Shown piece after piece: positions 1 to 8,841 of a DNA stretch of 35,227 nt. The notes under the pieces were generated by a model. The model was not told where the DNA came from. It saw only the letters and a list, made by a program, of their open reading frames with translations, and made no database searches. The position numbers and the translations under genes are program-made. Every line of letters starts with the position of its first letter. Positions within the stretch are counted from its first letter, which is position 1. The stretch covers positions 1 through 35,227 of the forward strand of contig NZ_PNRE01000077.1 in NCBI RefSeq assembly GCF_002879645.1. The letters run 5' to 3'. This stretch comes from Halomonas heilongjiangensis (lineage in GTDB: Bacteria > Pseudomonadota > Gammaproteobacteria > Pseudomonadales > Halomonadaceae).

Positions 1-1308
1 GTTGTCGGCCAGGCTGCCCTGGATCAGCAGCGGCCGCTGGTCCATCCAGGCGAAGGAGAGGTCCTCGGCCAGCCGCCGTTCGCCCGTCCCGGGGCCGACG
101 AAGCCGGCCAGCAGCTGCAGCAGGGTCGACTTGCCCGCCCCCGACGGCCCGGTGACGACCAGCGCCTCGCCCCGCCTCACCACCAGGTCCAGCGGCCCCA
201 GCACGGCTCCCCGGCCGGGATACGCCACCGTGGCGGCAACCAGGCGCACCAGCTCGTCGGGGCCCGCCGGGGGCCGCCGGAGCCCCTCGCCACGCACGGG
301 GTCGGGGGCCTCGGCGAGCAGCGCCACCAGGCCATCGGCCGCCCCCAGCGCCGCGGCCCGGTCGTGGTAGTGCTGCGACAGGGTACGCAGCGGCTGGAAG
401 AATTCCGGCGCCAGCAGCAGCACCAGCAGGCCGGAGAAGAGGGTGAGCTCGGGCGACGGGCCGTAGTCGATGTAGCCGAGCAGGCCGAAGCCCACATAGA
501 TCGCCACCACGGCGATGGCCACCGAGGCGAAGAACTCGAGCACCGCCGAGGAGAGGAAGGCCAGGCGCAGGGTACGCATGCTCAGGCGCCGATAGTCGTC
601 GGCGGCGGCATGCACCTCGGCGGTGGCCTCCCGGGTGCGACCGAACAGCTGCAGGGTGGTGATCCCCCGCACCCGATCGATGAAGTGTCCGGAGAGCCGG
701 GCCACGGCGGCGAACTGCTCGCGGTTGAGCCGCTCGGCACCCATGCCGACCAGCGCCATGAACAGCGGGATCAAGGGCGCGGCGACGAGCAGGAAGAGCG
801 CCGCCAGCCAGTCGAGCCAGGCCACCACCACGAGGCTCAGCAGCGGCAGCGCCAGCGCCAGGCGCAACTGGGGCAGGAAGCGGGCGAAGTAGCCGTCCAG
901 CGCCTCCACCTGCTCCACCAGCTGGTTGGCCAGCGACGCCGAGTGGCGAGAGGCCAGTCGCACCGGCCCCAGTCGCGCCAGGTGGTCGAGCAGCGCCGCG
1001 CGCGCGCGGCGACGGATGCGCAGGCTGGCCTCGAGCCCGGCCGTCTCCTGCCCCCACTGGGCCAGGGCGCGCAGCGGCAACACGGCGGCCAGGGCGAGAA
1101 ACCCCGGCCAGAGCTCGCCCGGGGGGCGCGCCGTCACCACGAGCTCCGCTACCAGCCAGGCCAGCAGCCCCAGCTGCGCCAGGGTCAGGGCCCCGGCGAC
1201 CACGCCGGCGAGGGTCGCCAGGCCCAGCAGGCGGCGCTCGTGGACGGCCAGCGCATCGAGCCAGCGCCGCGGGGTCAGCGCCGCGCCCGGCCTGTCCTGC
1301 TCACTCAT
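1..1308 (-). CDS. cydD: CydD, thiol-reductant ABC exporter subunit (C-terminus cut by window edge)
   Basis: The frame begins at ATG 1308 and stays open to base 1, giving 436 codons with no stop, so the C-terminal part lies outside the window. The N-terminal ~330 residues are strongly hydrophobic, as expected of an ABC exporter membrane domain. A nucleotide-binding domain then starts, with Walker A GPSGAGKST at about residues 385-395; the window ends shortly after an SLADN segment typical of the region after the Q-loop. CydD pairs with CydC to export glutathione and cysteine to the periplasm, which is needed to assemble cytochrome bd (family knowledge). The start is only 4 nt after the cydB stop and has little Shine-Dalgarno sequence of its own, so translational coupling is likely. 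cydC is expected just beyond the left edge. The assignment as CydD rather than another exporter rests on position after cydAB plus the fold. Confidence 0.85.
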   Translation of the reverse strand, partial: MSEQDRPGAALTPRRWLDALAVHERRLLGLATLAGVVAGALTLAQLGLLAWLVAELVVTARPPGELWPGFLALAAVLPLRALAQWGQETAGLEASLRIRRRARAALLDHLARLGPVRLASRHSASLANQLVEQVEALDGYFARFLPQLRLALALPLLSLVVVAWLDWLAALFLLVAAPLIPLFMALVGMGAERLNREQFAAVARLSGHFIDRVRGITTLQLFGRTREATAEVHAAADDYRRLSMRTLRLAFLSSAVLEFFASVAIAVVAIYVGFGLLGYIDYGPSPELTLFSGLLVLLLAPEFFQPLRTLSQHYHDRAAALGAADGLVALLAEAPDPVRGEGLRRPPAGPDELVRLVAATVAYPGRGAVLGPLDLVVRRGEALVVTGPSGAGKSTLLQLLAGFVGPGTGERRLAEDLSFAWMDQRPLLIQGSLADN

Positions 1309-1312
1309 GGGC

Positions 1313-2314
1313 TCAGTGATAGCCCTCGCCCACCTTGACCTTGCCGCGGAAGACCCAGTAGGTCCAGGCGGTGTAGGCCAGCACGATGGGGATCACGAAG
1401 AGCACGCCGATCAGCAGGAAGAGCTGCGACTCCGGTGCCGAGGCGGCGTCCCAGATGGTGTAGTTCGGCGGCACGATCACCGGCCACTTGCTCACCACCA
1501 GGCCCAGGTAGGTGAAGATATAGAGCCCCAGGGTCGCCACGAAGGGCAGCCCCTCGCTGCGCCGCTGCACCGAACGGAACACCACGACGGCACACAGCAG
1601 CGCCAGGCCGGGCAGGATCCAGATCAGCTGGATATGGTCGAACCAGCGCGCCCAGACGGCCGGGTCCACGAAGGGGGTCCAGAGGCTGATGATCAGGAAC
1701 ACCACGAGCACCGCGGCCAGCAGCGGTGGCGTGATGCGATAGGCCCACGCCTGGACATGGCCCTCGGACTTCATGATCAGCCAGGTGGCGCCGAGCAGTG
1801 CATAGCCGGCCATCAGCCCCAGGCCGGTGAGCACGGTGAAGGGCGTCAGCCAGTCCATGGCGCCGCCCACGTAGACGAACTCCTCCACCGCGAAGCCCTG
1901 GATATAGGCCCCCACCACGACGCCCTGGGCGAACGCCGCCACCGCCGAGCCCCAGCAGAAGGCGCGGTTCCACCAGTGGCGGTTGCGCCGCGACTTGAAG
2001 CGGAACTCGAAGGCGATGCCGCGGAAGATCAGCCCCGCCAGCATCAGGAAGACCCCGATGTAGAGGGCCGGCAGGAACACCGAGTAGACCAGCGGGAAGG
2101 CCCCCAGCAGCCCGGCCCCGCCCAGCACCAGCCAGGTCTCGTTGCCGTCCCACACCGGGGCCACCGAGTTCATCATCACGTCCCGGGCCGCCTCGTCCGG
2201 GGCGAAGGGGAAGAGGATCCCCACCCCCAGGTCGAAGCCGTCCATCAGCACGTACATGATCACGCCGAAGCCGATGATGACGGCCCAGATCAACGAAAGA
2301 TCGAACATCTCCAT
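1313..2314 (-). CDS. cydB: Cytochrome bd-type ubiquinol oxidase subunit II
   Basis: 333 aa, the length expected of a CydB subunit. The N-terminus (MEMFDLSLIWAVIIGFGV, then a YVLMDGFDLGVGIL stretch) and the WDGNETWL motif are hallmarks of subunit II of bd oxidases. Eight to nine hydrophobic segments are visible. It forms the membrane heterodimer with CydA that oxidises quinol and reduces O2 to water without pumping protons. The start lies 3 nt after the cydA stop and is preceded by a strong GGAGGAG ribosome-binding site inside the end of cydA. No small CydX-like ORF sits between cydB and cydD. Whether the enzyme is the cyanide-insensitive CIO type or a classical bd-I cannot be settled from this subunit. 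Confidence 0.95.
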   Translation of the reverse strand: MEMFDLSLIWAVIIGFGVIMYVLMDGFDLGVGILFPFAPDEAARDVMMNSVAPVWDGNETWLVLGGAGLLGAFPLVYSVFLPALYIGVFLMLAGLIFRGIAFEFRFKSRRNRHWWNRAFCWGSAVAAFAQGVVVGAYIQGFAVEEFVYVGGAMDWLTPFTVLTGLGLMAGYALLGATWLIMKSEGHVQAWAYRITPPLLAAVLVVFLIISLWTPFVDPAVWARWFDHIQLIWILPGLALLCAVVVFRSVQRRSEGLPFVATLGLYIFTYLGLVVSKWPVIVPPNYTIWDAASAPESQLFLLIGVLFVIPIVLAYTAWTYWVFRGKVKVGEGYH

Positions 2315-2317
2315 GGC

Positions 2318-3736
2318 TTATCTCCTCCAGGTCGGGGCGGCGTCTTGCTCGAAGGGGGTGTGGGCGGCCGACAGCGGGCGCATGGGCCGCTCGACCTCCC
2401 CGTCCACGGCAGCGTGTTCGTCCTCGGGCAGCATGCCGTTGCGCACCACCCGGGTGAGGTAGTAGACCCCGGCCCAGAACACCACGGCATAGACCGCCAC
2501 GTAGCCCACCAGGGTGAACAGCGCCATGCCGCCGGTGAGGGACGGTGTCAGGCCCTCGGCATGGGTCATCATGCCGTAGACCAGCCAGGGGGCCCGGCCC
2601 GTCTCGGTGACGAACCAGCCGGCGAGCACGGCCAGGAAGGGCGTCACCGTCATCACCCGCAGCAGTTGGAGGTACCCGCGATGCTCGTAGACCCGGCCAC
2701 CTCGGCGCAGCCAGAGACCGGTCAGCGCCACGGCGATCATCAAGAAACCGATGGCGACCATGATGCGGAACGCCCAGAAGACGATGGCCACCGGCGGCTG
2801 CTCCTCGGGCGGCGCCTCGCTGATGCCCGGCACCACCCCGCTCGGGTCGTGCTTGAGGATGACGCTGGCCAGGCTCGGGATGCCGATCTCGAAGCGGTTG
2901 GCCTGGGCCTGCTTGTCCGGCCAGGCGAACAGCAGCAGCGGCACGTTGCCGCGGGTCTCCCAGTTGCCCTCCATGGCCGCCACCTTGGTCGGCTGGTGCT
3001 CCAGGGTATTGAGGCCGTGGAAGTCGCCCACCAGGGCCTGGGCCGGGGTCAGCACCAGCAGCAGCCACAGGCACATGGAGAGCGCCTTGCGGTTGGCCTC
3101 CACGTCACGCCGGATCAGCAGGTACCAGGCGCTGACGCCGGCCACCACGAAGCCGCCGGTGAGGAAGGAGGCCATCACCATGTGGGCGAAGCGCCAGCCG
3201 AAGGAGGGGTTGAAGATCGCCTCGCCCCAGGCGGTGACCCGGAAACTGCCGTCGATCAGTTCCACCCCGGCCGGCGTCTGCATCCAGCTGTTGGCGGAGA
3301 GGATCCAGAACGACGAGATGAAGGTCCCGACGGCCACCATGATGGCGGCGAACAGGTGCACCCCCTCGGGGACCTTGCCGCGCCCGAACAGCAGCACGCC
3401 GAGGAAGGCCGCCTCGAGGAAGAAGGCCGTGACCACCTCGTAGCTGAGCATCGGCCCGAGGAAGTTGGCCGCCGCCAGGGAGAAGTTGCTCCAGTTGGTG
3501 CCAAACTGGAAGGACATGACGATCCCCGAGACCACCCCCATGCCGAACACCACGGCGAAGACCCGGGTCCAGAACATCGCCAGGCGATCCCAGGCCGGGT
3601 TGTCGGTCTTGTAGAAGAGCCCGTGCAGCACGGCGATGTAGGACGCCAGGCCGATGGTGAACACCGGGAAGATGGCGTGGAAGGAGACCACGAAGGCGAA
3701 TTGCAATCGCGACAACAACAGGGGATCCAGTTCCAT
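2318..3736 (-). CDS. cydA: Cytochrome bd-type ubiquinol oxidase subunit I (short Q-loop)
   Basis: 472 aa, clearly shorter than the ~520-aa E. coli CydA, consistent with the short-Q-loop class that includes CIO enzymes. Conserved positions are present: His20 (SFHAIFP), Glu100 and Glu108 (proton path), His185 and Met326 (heme b558 ligands), Lys251 and Glu256 in PTKVAAME (quinol site), and Glu378 just before the GR-PW signature. That signature reads GRAPW here (residues 380-384) rather than the usual GRQPW. About nine transmembrane segments are apparent. It is the first gene of cydA-cydB-cydD on the minus strand. The start has a GAGG motif 8 nt upstream. The 282-nt upstream stretch to the exchanger gene shows no gene and no convincing sigma70 promoter, but contains a pair of direct repeats. 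Confidence 0.95.
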   Translation of the reverse strand: MELDPLLLSRLQFAFVVSFHAIFPVFTIGLASYIAVLHGLFYKTDNPAWDRLAMFWTRVFAVVFGMGVVSGIVMSFQFGTNWSNFSLAAANFLGPMLSYEVVTAFFLEAAFLGVLLFGRGKVPEGVHLFAAIMVAVGTFISSFWILSANSWMQTPAGVELIDGSFRVTAWGEAIFNPSFGWRFAHMVMASFLTGGFVVAGVSAWYLLIRRDVEANRKALSMCLWLLLVLTPAQALVGDFHGLNTLEHQPTKVAAMEGNWETRGNVPLLLFAWPDKQAQANRFEIGIPSLASVILKHDPSGVVPGISEAPPEEQPPVAIVFWAFRIMVAIGFLMIAVALTGLWLRRGGRVYEHRGYLQLLRVMTVTPFLAVLAGWFVTETGRAPWLVYGMMTHAEGLTPSLTGGMALFTLVGYVAVYAVVFWAGVYYLTRVVRNGMLPEDEHAAVDGEVERPMRPLSAAHTPFEQDAAPTWRR

Positions 3737-3840
3737 GGCGCATGCCTCGTCACTGCGATGGGTTCAGAAGGTCGCAAGGGATGCGGCGGCACTCTCCGGT
3801 GCCGTTGTGCCTCCGGCCTGGCGCTTGCCCAGCCCCGCCG

Positions 3841-3909
3841 TGACGCATTCCACCTCGACAGCTCGTCCCGTCAAGCCTAGCTCAGGGACAGTGGACCATG
3901 ACGCATTCC
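3841..3909. promoter_or_regulatory. Direct repeat upstream of cydA, possible regulator sites
   Basis: TGACGCATTCC occurs at 3841-3851 and again at 3899-3909, 58 nt apart in the same orientation, inside the 282-nt gene-free stretch between cydA and the exchanger gene. cydA expression is normally controlled by oxygen or stress regulators, so paired sites are plausible, but no known consensus (FNR, ArcA) is recognisable and a function is only inferred. Nothing else was seen in 3737-4018. Confidence 0.25.
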
Positions 3910-4018
3910 GCCGATGATCCGTCTGATGGAACCATGGGCAGCTTGCGACATCCTCCAGCGATCATGATGCCGAAGGACGTCTCGGTTGCCGCTGTGTCGC
4001 GTTGTCGCAGCCAGGCGG

Positions 4019-5002
4019 TCAGGCATTGCCGCCCTGCAGCACCAGGTTCACCAGCCAGCCGGTATAGGCGACGAACATGGTCAGCAGCACGGCACCCTCG
4101 AGGCGGTTGATGCGCCCCTGGCGTCCCCGCCAGCCCATGGCGAACACCGCCATCATCGCGGTCATGGCGGTCATCAGGCTCCAGTCGCGCAGCAGCACCT
4201 CGGCGCCCACCTGGATCGGCGTGATCACCGCCGCCAGGCCCACCACACCCAGGGTATTGAAGAGATTCGACCCCACCACGTTGCCCAGCACCAGGTCGTG
4301 CTCGCGCCGGCGCAGGGCGCTGATCGACGAGGCCAGCTCGGGCAGCGAGGTCCCCACCGCCACCACGGTCAGGCCGATGATCAGGTCGCTGACACCGAAC
4401 CCCTGGGCGATGGCCACCGCCCCCCACACCAGGATCCGCGAGCTGACCACCAGCAGCACCAGGCCGATCCCGGTCCAGGCGAGCCCGGCCCTCAGCGACA
4501 TGGGGTGGACCGCCAGGCTCTCCTCCGTGTCCGCGGCCAGGGGGTCGGCCTTGTCGCGCCTGGCCTGGAAGATGCTGACACCGATGAAGCCGGCCAGCAG
4601 GGCCAGCAGCAGCCCCCCCTCCCAGCGACCGATCACCCCGCCCCACATCAGCAGCGCCGAGAGCAGGGTCACCGCCCCCAGCACCGGCAGTTCACGACGA
4701 ATCACCCCCGAGTGCACCGCCAGCGGCGAGATCAGCGCCACCAGACCCAGGATCAGGCCGATGTTGGCGATGTTGGAACCGTAGGCGTTGCCCAGCGCCA
4801 GGCCGGGATTACCCTGTCCCGCCGCCAGCGCCGAGACCATCAGCTCGGGTGCCGAGGTGCCGAAGCCGATCACCAGCATGCCGATCAGCAGCGGCGAGAG
4901 CCCCAGACGTCGGGAGGTCGCGGCCGCCCCGTCGACGAAGCGCTCGGCGCTCCACACCAGCAGGACCAGGCCCGCCACCAACGCAACTGCAGGAAGCATC
5001 AT
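4019..5002 (-). CDS. Calcium/sodium antiporter, CaCA family (YrbG-like)
   Basis: 327 aa with ten or so hydrophobic segments arranged as an inverted duplication. Both alpha-repeats are clear: GFGTSAPELMVSALA with GNAYGSNIANIGLILG in the first half, and VAVGTSLPELASSISA with GNVVGSNLFNTLGVVG in the second half. These repeats carry the acidic and hydroxyl residues that bind Ca2+ and Na+ in the Na+/Ca2+ exchanger superfamily, so the protein should be an inner-membrane cation exchanger exporting Ca2+ (family knowledge). A hydrophilic loop at about residues 145-165 separates the halves. Two in-frame ATGs sit together at the start (5002 and 4999). It is monocistronic and divergent from pqiA across a 115-nt region containing a palindrome. 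Confidence 0.92.
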   Translation of the reverse strand: MMLPAVALVAGLVLLVWSAERFVDGAAATSRRLGLSPLLIGMLVIGFGTSAPELMVSALAAGQGNPGLALGNAYGSNIANIGLILGLVALISPLAVHSGVIRRELPVLGAVTLLSALLMWGGVIGRWEGGLLLALLAGFIGVSIFQARRDKADPLAADTEESLAVHPMSLRAGLAWTGIGLVLLVVSSRILVWGAVAIAQGFGVSDLIIGLTVVAVGTSLPELASSISALRRREHDLVLGNVVGSNLFNTLGVVGLAAVITPIQVGAEVLLRDWSLMTAMTAMMAVFAMGWRGRQGRINRLEGAVLLTMFVAYTGWLVNLVLQGGNA

Positions 5003-5016
5003 GAGAGTATCTCGGG

Positions 5017-5036
5017 AACATGCAGGTGTGCATGTT
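5017..5036. promoter_or_regulatory. Perfect 8-bp palindrome in the exchanger/pqiA divergent region, operator-like
   Basis: AACATGCA and TGCATGTT form a perfect inverted repeat separated by GGTG, 15 nt upstream of the exchanger start and about 80 nt upstream of pqiA. A TTGACT hexamer (5036-5041) abuts it on the plus strand, and on the minus strand a TTGACC hexamer at 5055-5060 faces the exchanger gene. The symmetric layout between divergent genes suggests a dimeric regulator site. A leader hairpin in the exchanger mRNA is the alternative. No known regulator consensus was recognised. Confidence 0.4.
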
Positions 5037-5117
5037 TGACTATGGTGTCGCCCGGGTCAACGTGTCACACTTTCTCCAGACGGTCCGACCCGACTCCGGT
5101 CGACCCCTCCTGGGAGA

Positions 5118-6494
5118 GTGACTGCCGCGGTGCCCAAGCGTTACATACGAGTCCCGGCCCTACCTCGGAGCGAGCCCCTCGTGGATCGCTCCCCGCCGGA
5201 GGTGCGCACCTCGCGCCGACGCCTGCGCGCCTGCCACGAGTGCGACTGGCTGGTGGCCCTGCCGCCGCTGCGCCCCGGCGAGAAGGCCGACTGCCCGCGC
5301 TGTGGCCACACCCTCGTCACGCGCCACTTCCGACCCGCCCAGCGCAGCATGGCACTGGCGCTCTCGGCGCTGCTGGCCCTGGCCATGGCGATCTCCTTCC
5401 CCTTCGTCAGCTTCAGCATCGGCGGCATCGGCAATCGCATCGAGCTGTCGCAGACCGCCACCACCCTGATCGGCTTCCATCAGCCCATCGTCGCCATCGC
5501 GGTGATTCTCACCATCATCGTGCTGCCGGCGGTCTACCTGCTGGGCGTGATATGGCTGCAGCTCGGCCTGCTGAGAAACGACCCGTTGCCGGCCAGTCGC
5601 GGCATCGCCAGGTCGCTCGCCCACCTCAACCCCTGGATGATGGCCGATGTGTTCATCATCGGGGCCCTGGTGAGCCTGATCAAGATCGCCGAGATGGCAC
5701 AGATCGAACTCGGCATGTCGTTCTGGGCCTTCTGCGCCTTCGCCCTGCTGCTGCTGCTCACCACCCAGTCCATCGACTCCGACTGGATGTGGTTCTCGCT
5801 GGCCGGTGAACCGCTGGCGCCCGAGGGCGCGAAGACCGGTCAAACCGCCGCCCCCCAGGGGCTCGCCGGCTGCGCCACCTGCGGGCTGGTCAACCGCCTG
5901 GAGCCCGGCCGCCACAGCCACTGCCGGCGCTGCGGCGAACGGCTCCAGGCCCGCCTGCCCCAGAGCCTGCAACGCACCTGGGCACTGCTGGCAGCGGCCA
6001 CGGTGATGTACATTCCTGCCAATGTCTATCCGATCATGACCACCACCAACCTGGGCAACAGCTCCCCCTCCACCATCATCGGCGGCGTGGTCGAGCTGAT
6101 CCAGATGGGGTCCTGGCCGGTCGCCCTGGTGATCTTCGTCGCCAGCGTGATCGTCCCGGTCGGCAAGGTGGTCGCCCTGGCCTGGCTCTGCCTGGTCGTC
6201 GAGCGCAGTCACGAGCTCAATGCCGCCACCCGTACGCGACTCTACCGGGTCACCGAATTCATCGGCCGCTGGTCGATGGTCGACGTCTTCGTGGTCGCCA
6301 TCCTGGTGGCGCTGATCCGGGCCGGGTCGCTGATGTCGATCACCCCCGGGCCCGCCGCCCTGGCCTTCGGCGCCGTGGTGGTGATCACCATGCTGTCCGC
6401 CATGACCTTCGATCCTCGACTGATCTGGGACACACCCCTGCCACGCCGGTCCCGCGCAGCCCCCGGCAGCACTCGACAAGGAACCCCCGGATGA
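5118..6494 (+). CDS. pqiA: PqiA-type membrane protein with two zinc-ribbon/PqiA modules
   Basis: 458 aa, close to the E. coli PqiA/YebS size. Two repeats are visible, each a cytoplasmic zinc-ribbon followed by four membrane segments: Cys39, Cys42, Cys59, Cys62 in the first, and CATCGLVN...CRRCGERL in the second. PqiA is the inner-membrane partner of the MCE protein PqiB in a system thought to move lipids between inner and outer membranes and to support envelope integrity. The final codons overlap the pqiB start by 4 nt (ATGA). The GTG at 5118 has GGGAGA immediately adjacent, which is too close to serve as its ribosome-binding site; GTG 5130 is an alternative start, leaving the extreme N-terminus uncertain. 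Confidence 0.92.
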   Translation: MTAAVPKRYIRVPALPRSEPLVDRSPPEVRTSRRRLRACHECDWLVALPPLRPGEKADCPRCGHTLVTRHFRPAQRSMALALSALLALAMAISFPFVSFSIGGIGNRIELSQTATTLIGFHQPIVAIAVILTIIVLPAVYLLGVIWLQLGLLRNDPLPASRGIARSLAHLNPWMMADVFIIGALVSLIKIAEMAQIELGMSFWAFCAFALLLLLTTQSIDSDWMWFSLAGEPLAPEGAKTGQTAAPQGLAGCATCGLVNRLEPGRHSHCRRCGERLQARLPQSLQRTWALLAAATVMYIPANVYPIMTTTNLGNSSPSTIIGGVVELIQMGSWPVALVIFVASVIVPVGKVVALAWLCLVVERSHELNAATRTRLYRVTEFIGRWSMVDVFVVAILVALIRAGSLMSITPGPAALAFGAVVVITMLSAMTFDPRLIWDTPLPRRSRAAPGSTRQGTPG

Positions 6495-8173
6495 GCGATT
6501 CCCCACGCCCCGATGATGCCCCCGAACGGGACATGCATCGCGCCAAGGCCTCGCCCCAGGCACGCCTCTCGCCGATCTGGATCGTGCCGATCGTGGCGAT
6601 CCTGATCGGCGCCTGGCTGGTCTACGACAACTACCGCAGCCGCGGCCCGCAGATCACCCTGGTGATGAGCAGCGCCGAAGGCATCGAGGCCGGCAGCACC
6701 CTGATCAAGACCCGCAACGTGGAGGTCGGACGGGTCGAGCGCGTCAACCTCTCCGAGGACCTCTCCACCGCGGTGATCACCGCCCGCATGAGCCCCGACA
6801 CCGAGGCCATGCTGGTCGAGGACAGCCGCTTCTGGGTGGTCAAGCCACGCATCGGCCGCGAAGGCATCAGCGGCCTGGGCACGGTACTCTCCGGCGCCTA
6901 TATGCAGCTCGAACCGGGCACCAGCGAACAGAGCGCCCGGGAGTTCCAGGTCAGCGACCAGCCACCGGTGGCCCCCGCCGGGGCCGACGGCCTGCGCATC
7001 AACCTGATCAGCCAGGTGGGCAATTCACTGCGGGTCGGCGACCCGGTGACCTACCAGGGCTATACCGTGGGCCGGATCGAGGACGCCCAGTTCGACCCCC
7101 AGACCCGCAACATGCAACACCGGGTCTTCATCGAGTCGCCCTACGAGACCCTGGTCACCGACGCCACGCGTTTCTGGTCGGCCAGCGGCATCGACCTGCG
7201 CCTCGACACCGAAGGCATCCGGGTCAACGTCGAGTCGCTCGAGGCGCTGCTCGGTGGCGGCGTCGCCTTCGGGGTCCCCGAGGAACTGCCGGTGGGCAGG
7301 CCGGTCCAGCCCGAGGTCACCTTCACCCTCTATGCCGACGAGGATGCCGCCCGCCAGGGCACCTTCAACCGCTACCTCGAGTACGTGCTGCTGGTGGACG
7401 ATACGGTGCGCGGGCTCTCCCGCGGCGCGCCGGTGGAGTTTCGCGGCGTGCGCATCGGCACCGTGGCCGCGGTGCCCTGGAACTTCACCGCTCCCCAGCC
7501 CGACTCCCGCTCGCGCTTCGCCATCCCGGTGTTGATCCGCATCGAGCCCCAACGCCTCGGCATCACCGGCGAGGAGCTCGACCTCGAGGAGTGGCGCGAG
7601 CGCTTCGACCGCCTGTTCGGCGTCGGCCTGCGCGCCTCGCTGAAGAGTGGCAGCCTGCTGACCGGGGCGATGTTCGTCGACCTCAACTTCCACCGCGACC
7701 TGGCCGACGAATACGCGGCCGAGACCTTCGCCGAGCGCAGCGTCTTCCCCACCACTCCCGGCGGTTTCGCCCGGATCGAGGCCCAGGTCACCGCCCTGCT
7801 CGACAAGCTCAACGGCCTGGAGCTGGAACCGCTGCTGGCCGGCCTCGATCGCAACCTCTCGGCCTCCGAGGCGATGCTCGGCGAGGTGCGCGAACTCTCC
7901 GCCTCGCTGCAGGGGGTACTCGACGACCCGGACACCCGCGGCATGCCGGCCAACCTCAACGCCACCCTGGAGGAGTTGCGCCAGACCCTGCAGGGGCTGT
8001 CGCCGGCGTCCGCCGCCTATCAGGAGCTGACCGGCGCCGTGGAACGCCTCGAGCGGCTGATGCGTGACCTGCAGCCGGCGGCGCGTACCCTGAGCGAGAA
8101 CCCCCGCGCCCTGCTGTTCGACAACCTGGACGCGCCAGACCCGCAGCCGCGGGCACCGCGACGAGCCCCCTGA
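6491..8173 (+). CDS. pqiB: PqiB, MCE-domain transport protein
   Basis: 560 aa. A short cytoplasmic N-terminus leads into one transmembrane helix (about residues 26-45, SPIWIVPIVAILIGAWLV). Three MCE modules follow, roughly residues 48-140, 160-260 and 285-400, and then a long alpha-helical region with coiled-coil character (about 425-545). This is the architecture of E. coli PqiB (546 aa), whose MCE rings stack into a periplasm-spanning tube. The ATGA overlap with pqiA and the pqiC gene 12 nt downstream show an intact pqiABC operon. The C-terminal Pro/Arg tail is not part of any recognised domain. Confidence 0.95.
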   Translation: MSDSPRPDDAPERDMHRAKASPQARLSPIWIVPIVAILIGAWLVYDNYRSRGPQITLVMSSAEGIEAGSTLIKTRNVEVGRVERVNLSEDLSTAVITARMSPDTEAMLVEDSRFWVVKPRIGREGISGLGTVLSGAYMQLEPGTSEQSAREFQVSDQPPVAPAGADGLRINLISQVGNSLRVGDPVTYQGYTVGRIEDAQFDPQTRNMQHRVFIESPYETLVTDATRFWSASGIDLRLDTEGIRVNVESLEALLGGGVAFGVPEELPVGRPVQPEVTFTLYADEDAARQGTFNRYLEYVLLVDDTVRGLSRGAPVEFRGVRIGTVAAVPWNFTAPQPDSRSRFAIPVLIRIEPQRLGITGEELDLEEWRERFDRLFGVGLRASLKSGSLLTGAMFVDLNFHRDLADEYAAETFAERSVFPTTPGGFARIEAQVTALLDKLNGLELEPLLAGLDRNLSASEAMLGEVRELSASLQGVLDDPDTRGMPANLNATLEELRQTLQGLSPASAAYQELTGAVERLERLMRDLQPAARTLSENPRALLFDNLDAPDPQPRAPRRAP

Positions 8174-8185
8174 GGAAGGATGCCC

Positions 8186-8788
8186 ATGAGACCCCGACTC
8201 CTGCCCCCCGGGCCCTGGCTGATCGCCGCCATCGCGGCCCTCTGGCTGACCGGTTGTGCCAGCGCCGGCTCTTCCGCCACCCGCTACATGCTGCCCGAGG
8301 GCAACATGGGCACCACCGCCGCCGGCGACTCGGCCGAGCACCTGCTGCTGGTGCGTCCGCCGCGACTCGCCCACTACCTGGACGTGGACGGCATCGTGCT
8401 GCAACTCGACGACATCACCCTCAACGAGGCCCGGGAACACCAGTGGGCGGAAGCCCTGGGCCGCCAGCTCGAGCGCGGCCTGAGGGCCCGACTGGCCAGC
8501 CGCCTGACCGATACCCGGGTGCTGATCGACGACGGCAAAGAGCGGGGAACCGCCGCGATCAGCCTGCGTCTCGAGATCGACCGCTTCCAGGGGCGCCACG
8601 ACGGCCTGGCGGTGGCCGGCGGACAGTGGCAGCTGCGCGGTGCCGACGGTCGCCTGCTGACCATGGACGGTTTCCTGGTCGAGACCGAGCTCGACGCCGA
8701 CGGCTACCCGGCCCTGGTCCGCGCCCTGGGCCGCAGCTGGGACGAGGTCGCCGACCGGATCGCCGAGGCGGTACGCCGCCAGCGCTGA
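8186..8788 (+). CDS. pqiC: PqiC-type outer-membrane lipoprotein (ABC-type transport auxiliary family)
   Basis: 200 aa from ATG 8186. An upstream in-frame ATG at 8180 touches the GAGGAAGG ribosome-binding site, so the second ATG (6-nt spacer) is preferred. The N-terminus is a lipoprotein signal: positive residues, a hydrophobic stretch, then the lipobox LTGC followed by ASAG, with no Asp after the Cys, which favours outer-membrane sorting. The rest resembles the PqiC/YmbA family (LLLVRPPRLAHYLD, GIVLQLDD, then WAEALGRQLERGL). PqiC binds the tip of the PqiB tube at the outer membrane (family knowledge). It is the last gene of the operon; 53 nt separate it from the next gene. Confidence 0.9.
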   Translation: MRPRLLPPGPWLIAAIAALWLTGCASAGSSATRYMLPEGNMGTTAAGDSAEHLLLVRPPRLAHYLDVDGIVLQLDDITLNEAREHQWAEALGRQLERGLRARLASRLTDTRVLIDDGKERGTAAISLRLEIDRFQGRHDGLAVAGGQWQLRGADGRLLTMDGFLVETELDADGYPALVRALGRSWDEVADRIAEAVRRQR

Positions 8789-8841
8789 ACCTGCGCGCCA
8801 TGCACTATGCTTGGGAGACGACCGCATACAGGGACGTCACC

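Noticed and set aside
926..3880. A 984-codon plus-strand open frame across the cyd genes
   Set aside because: It is antisense to cydA, cydB and cydD, is His/Gln/Gly/Arg-rich with no domain, and arises from high GC at third positions of the real genes.
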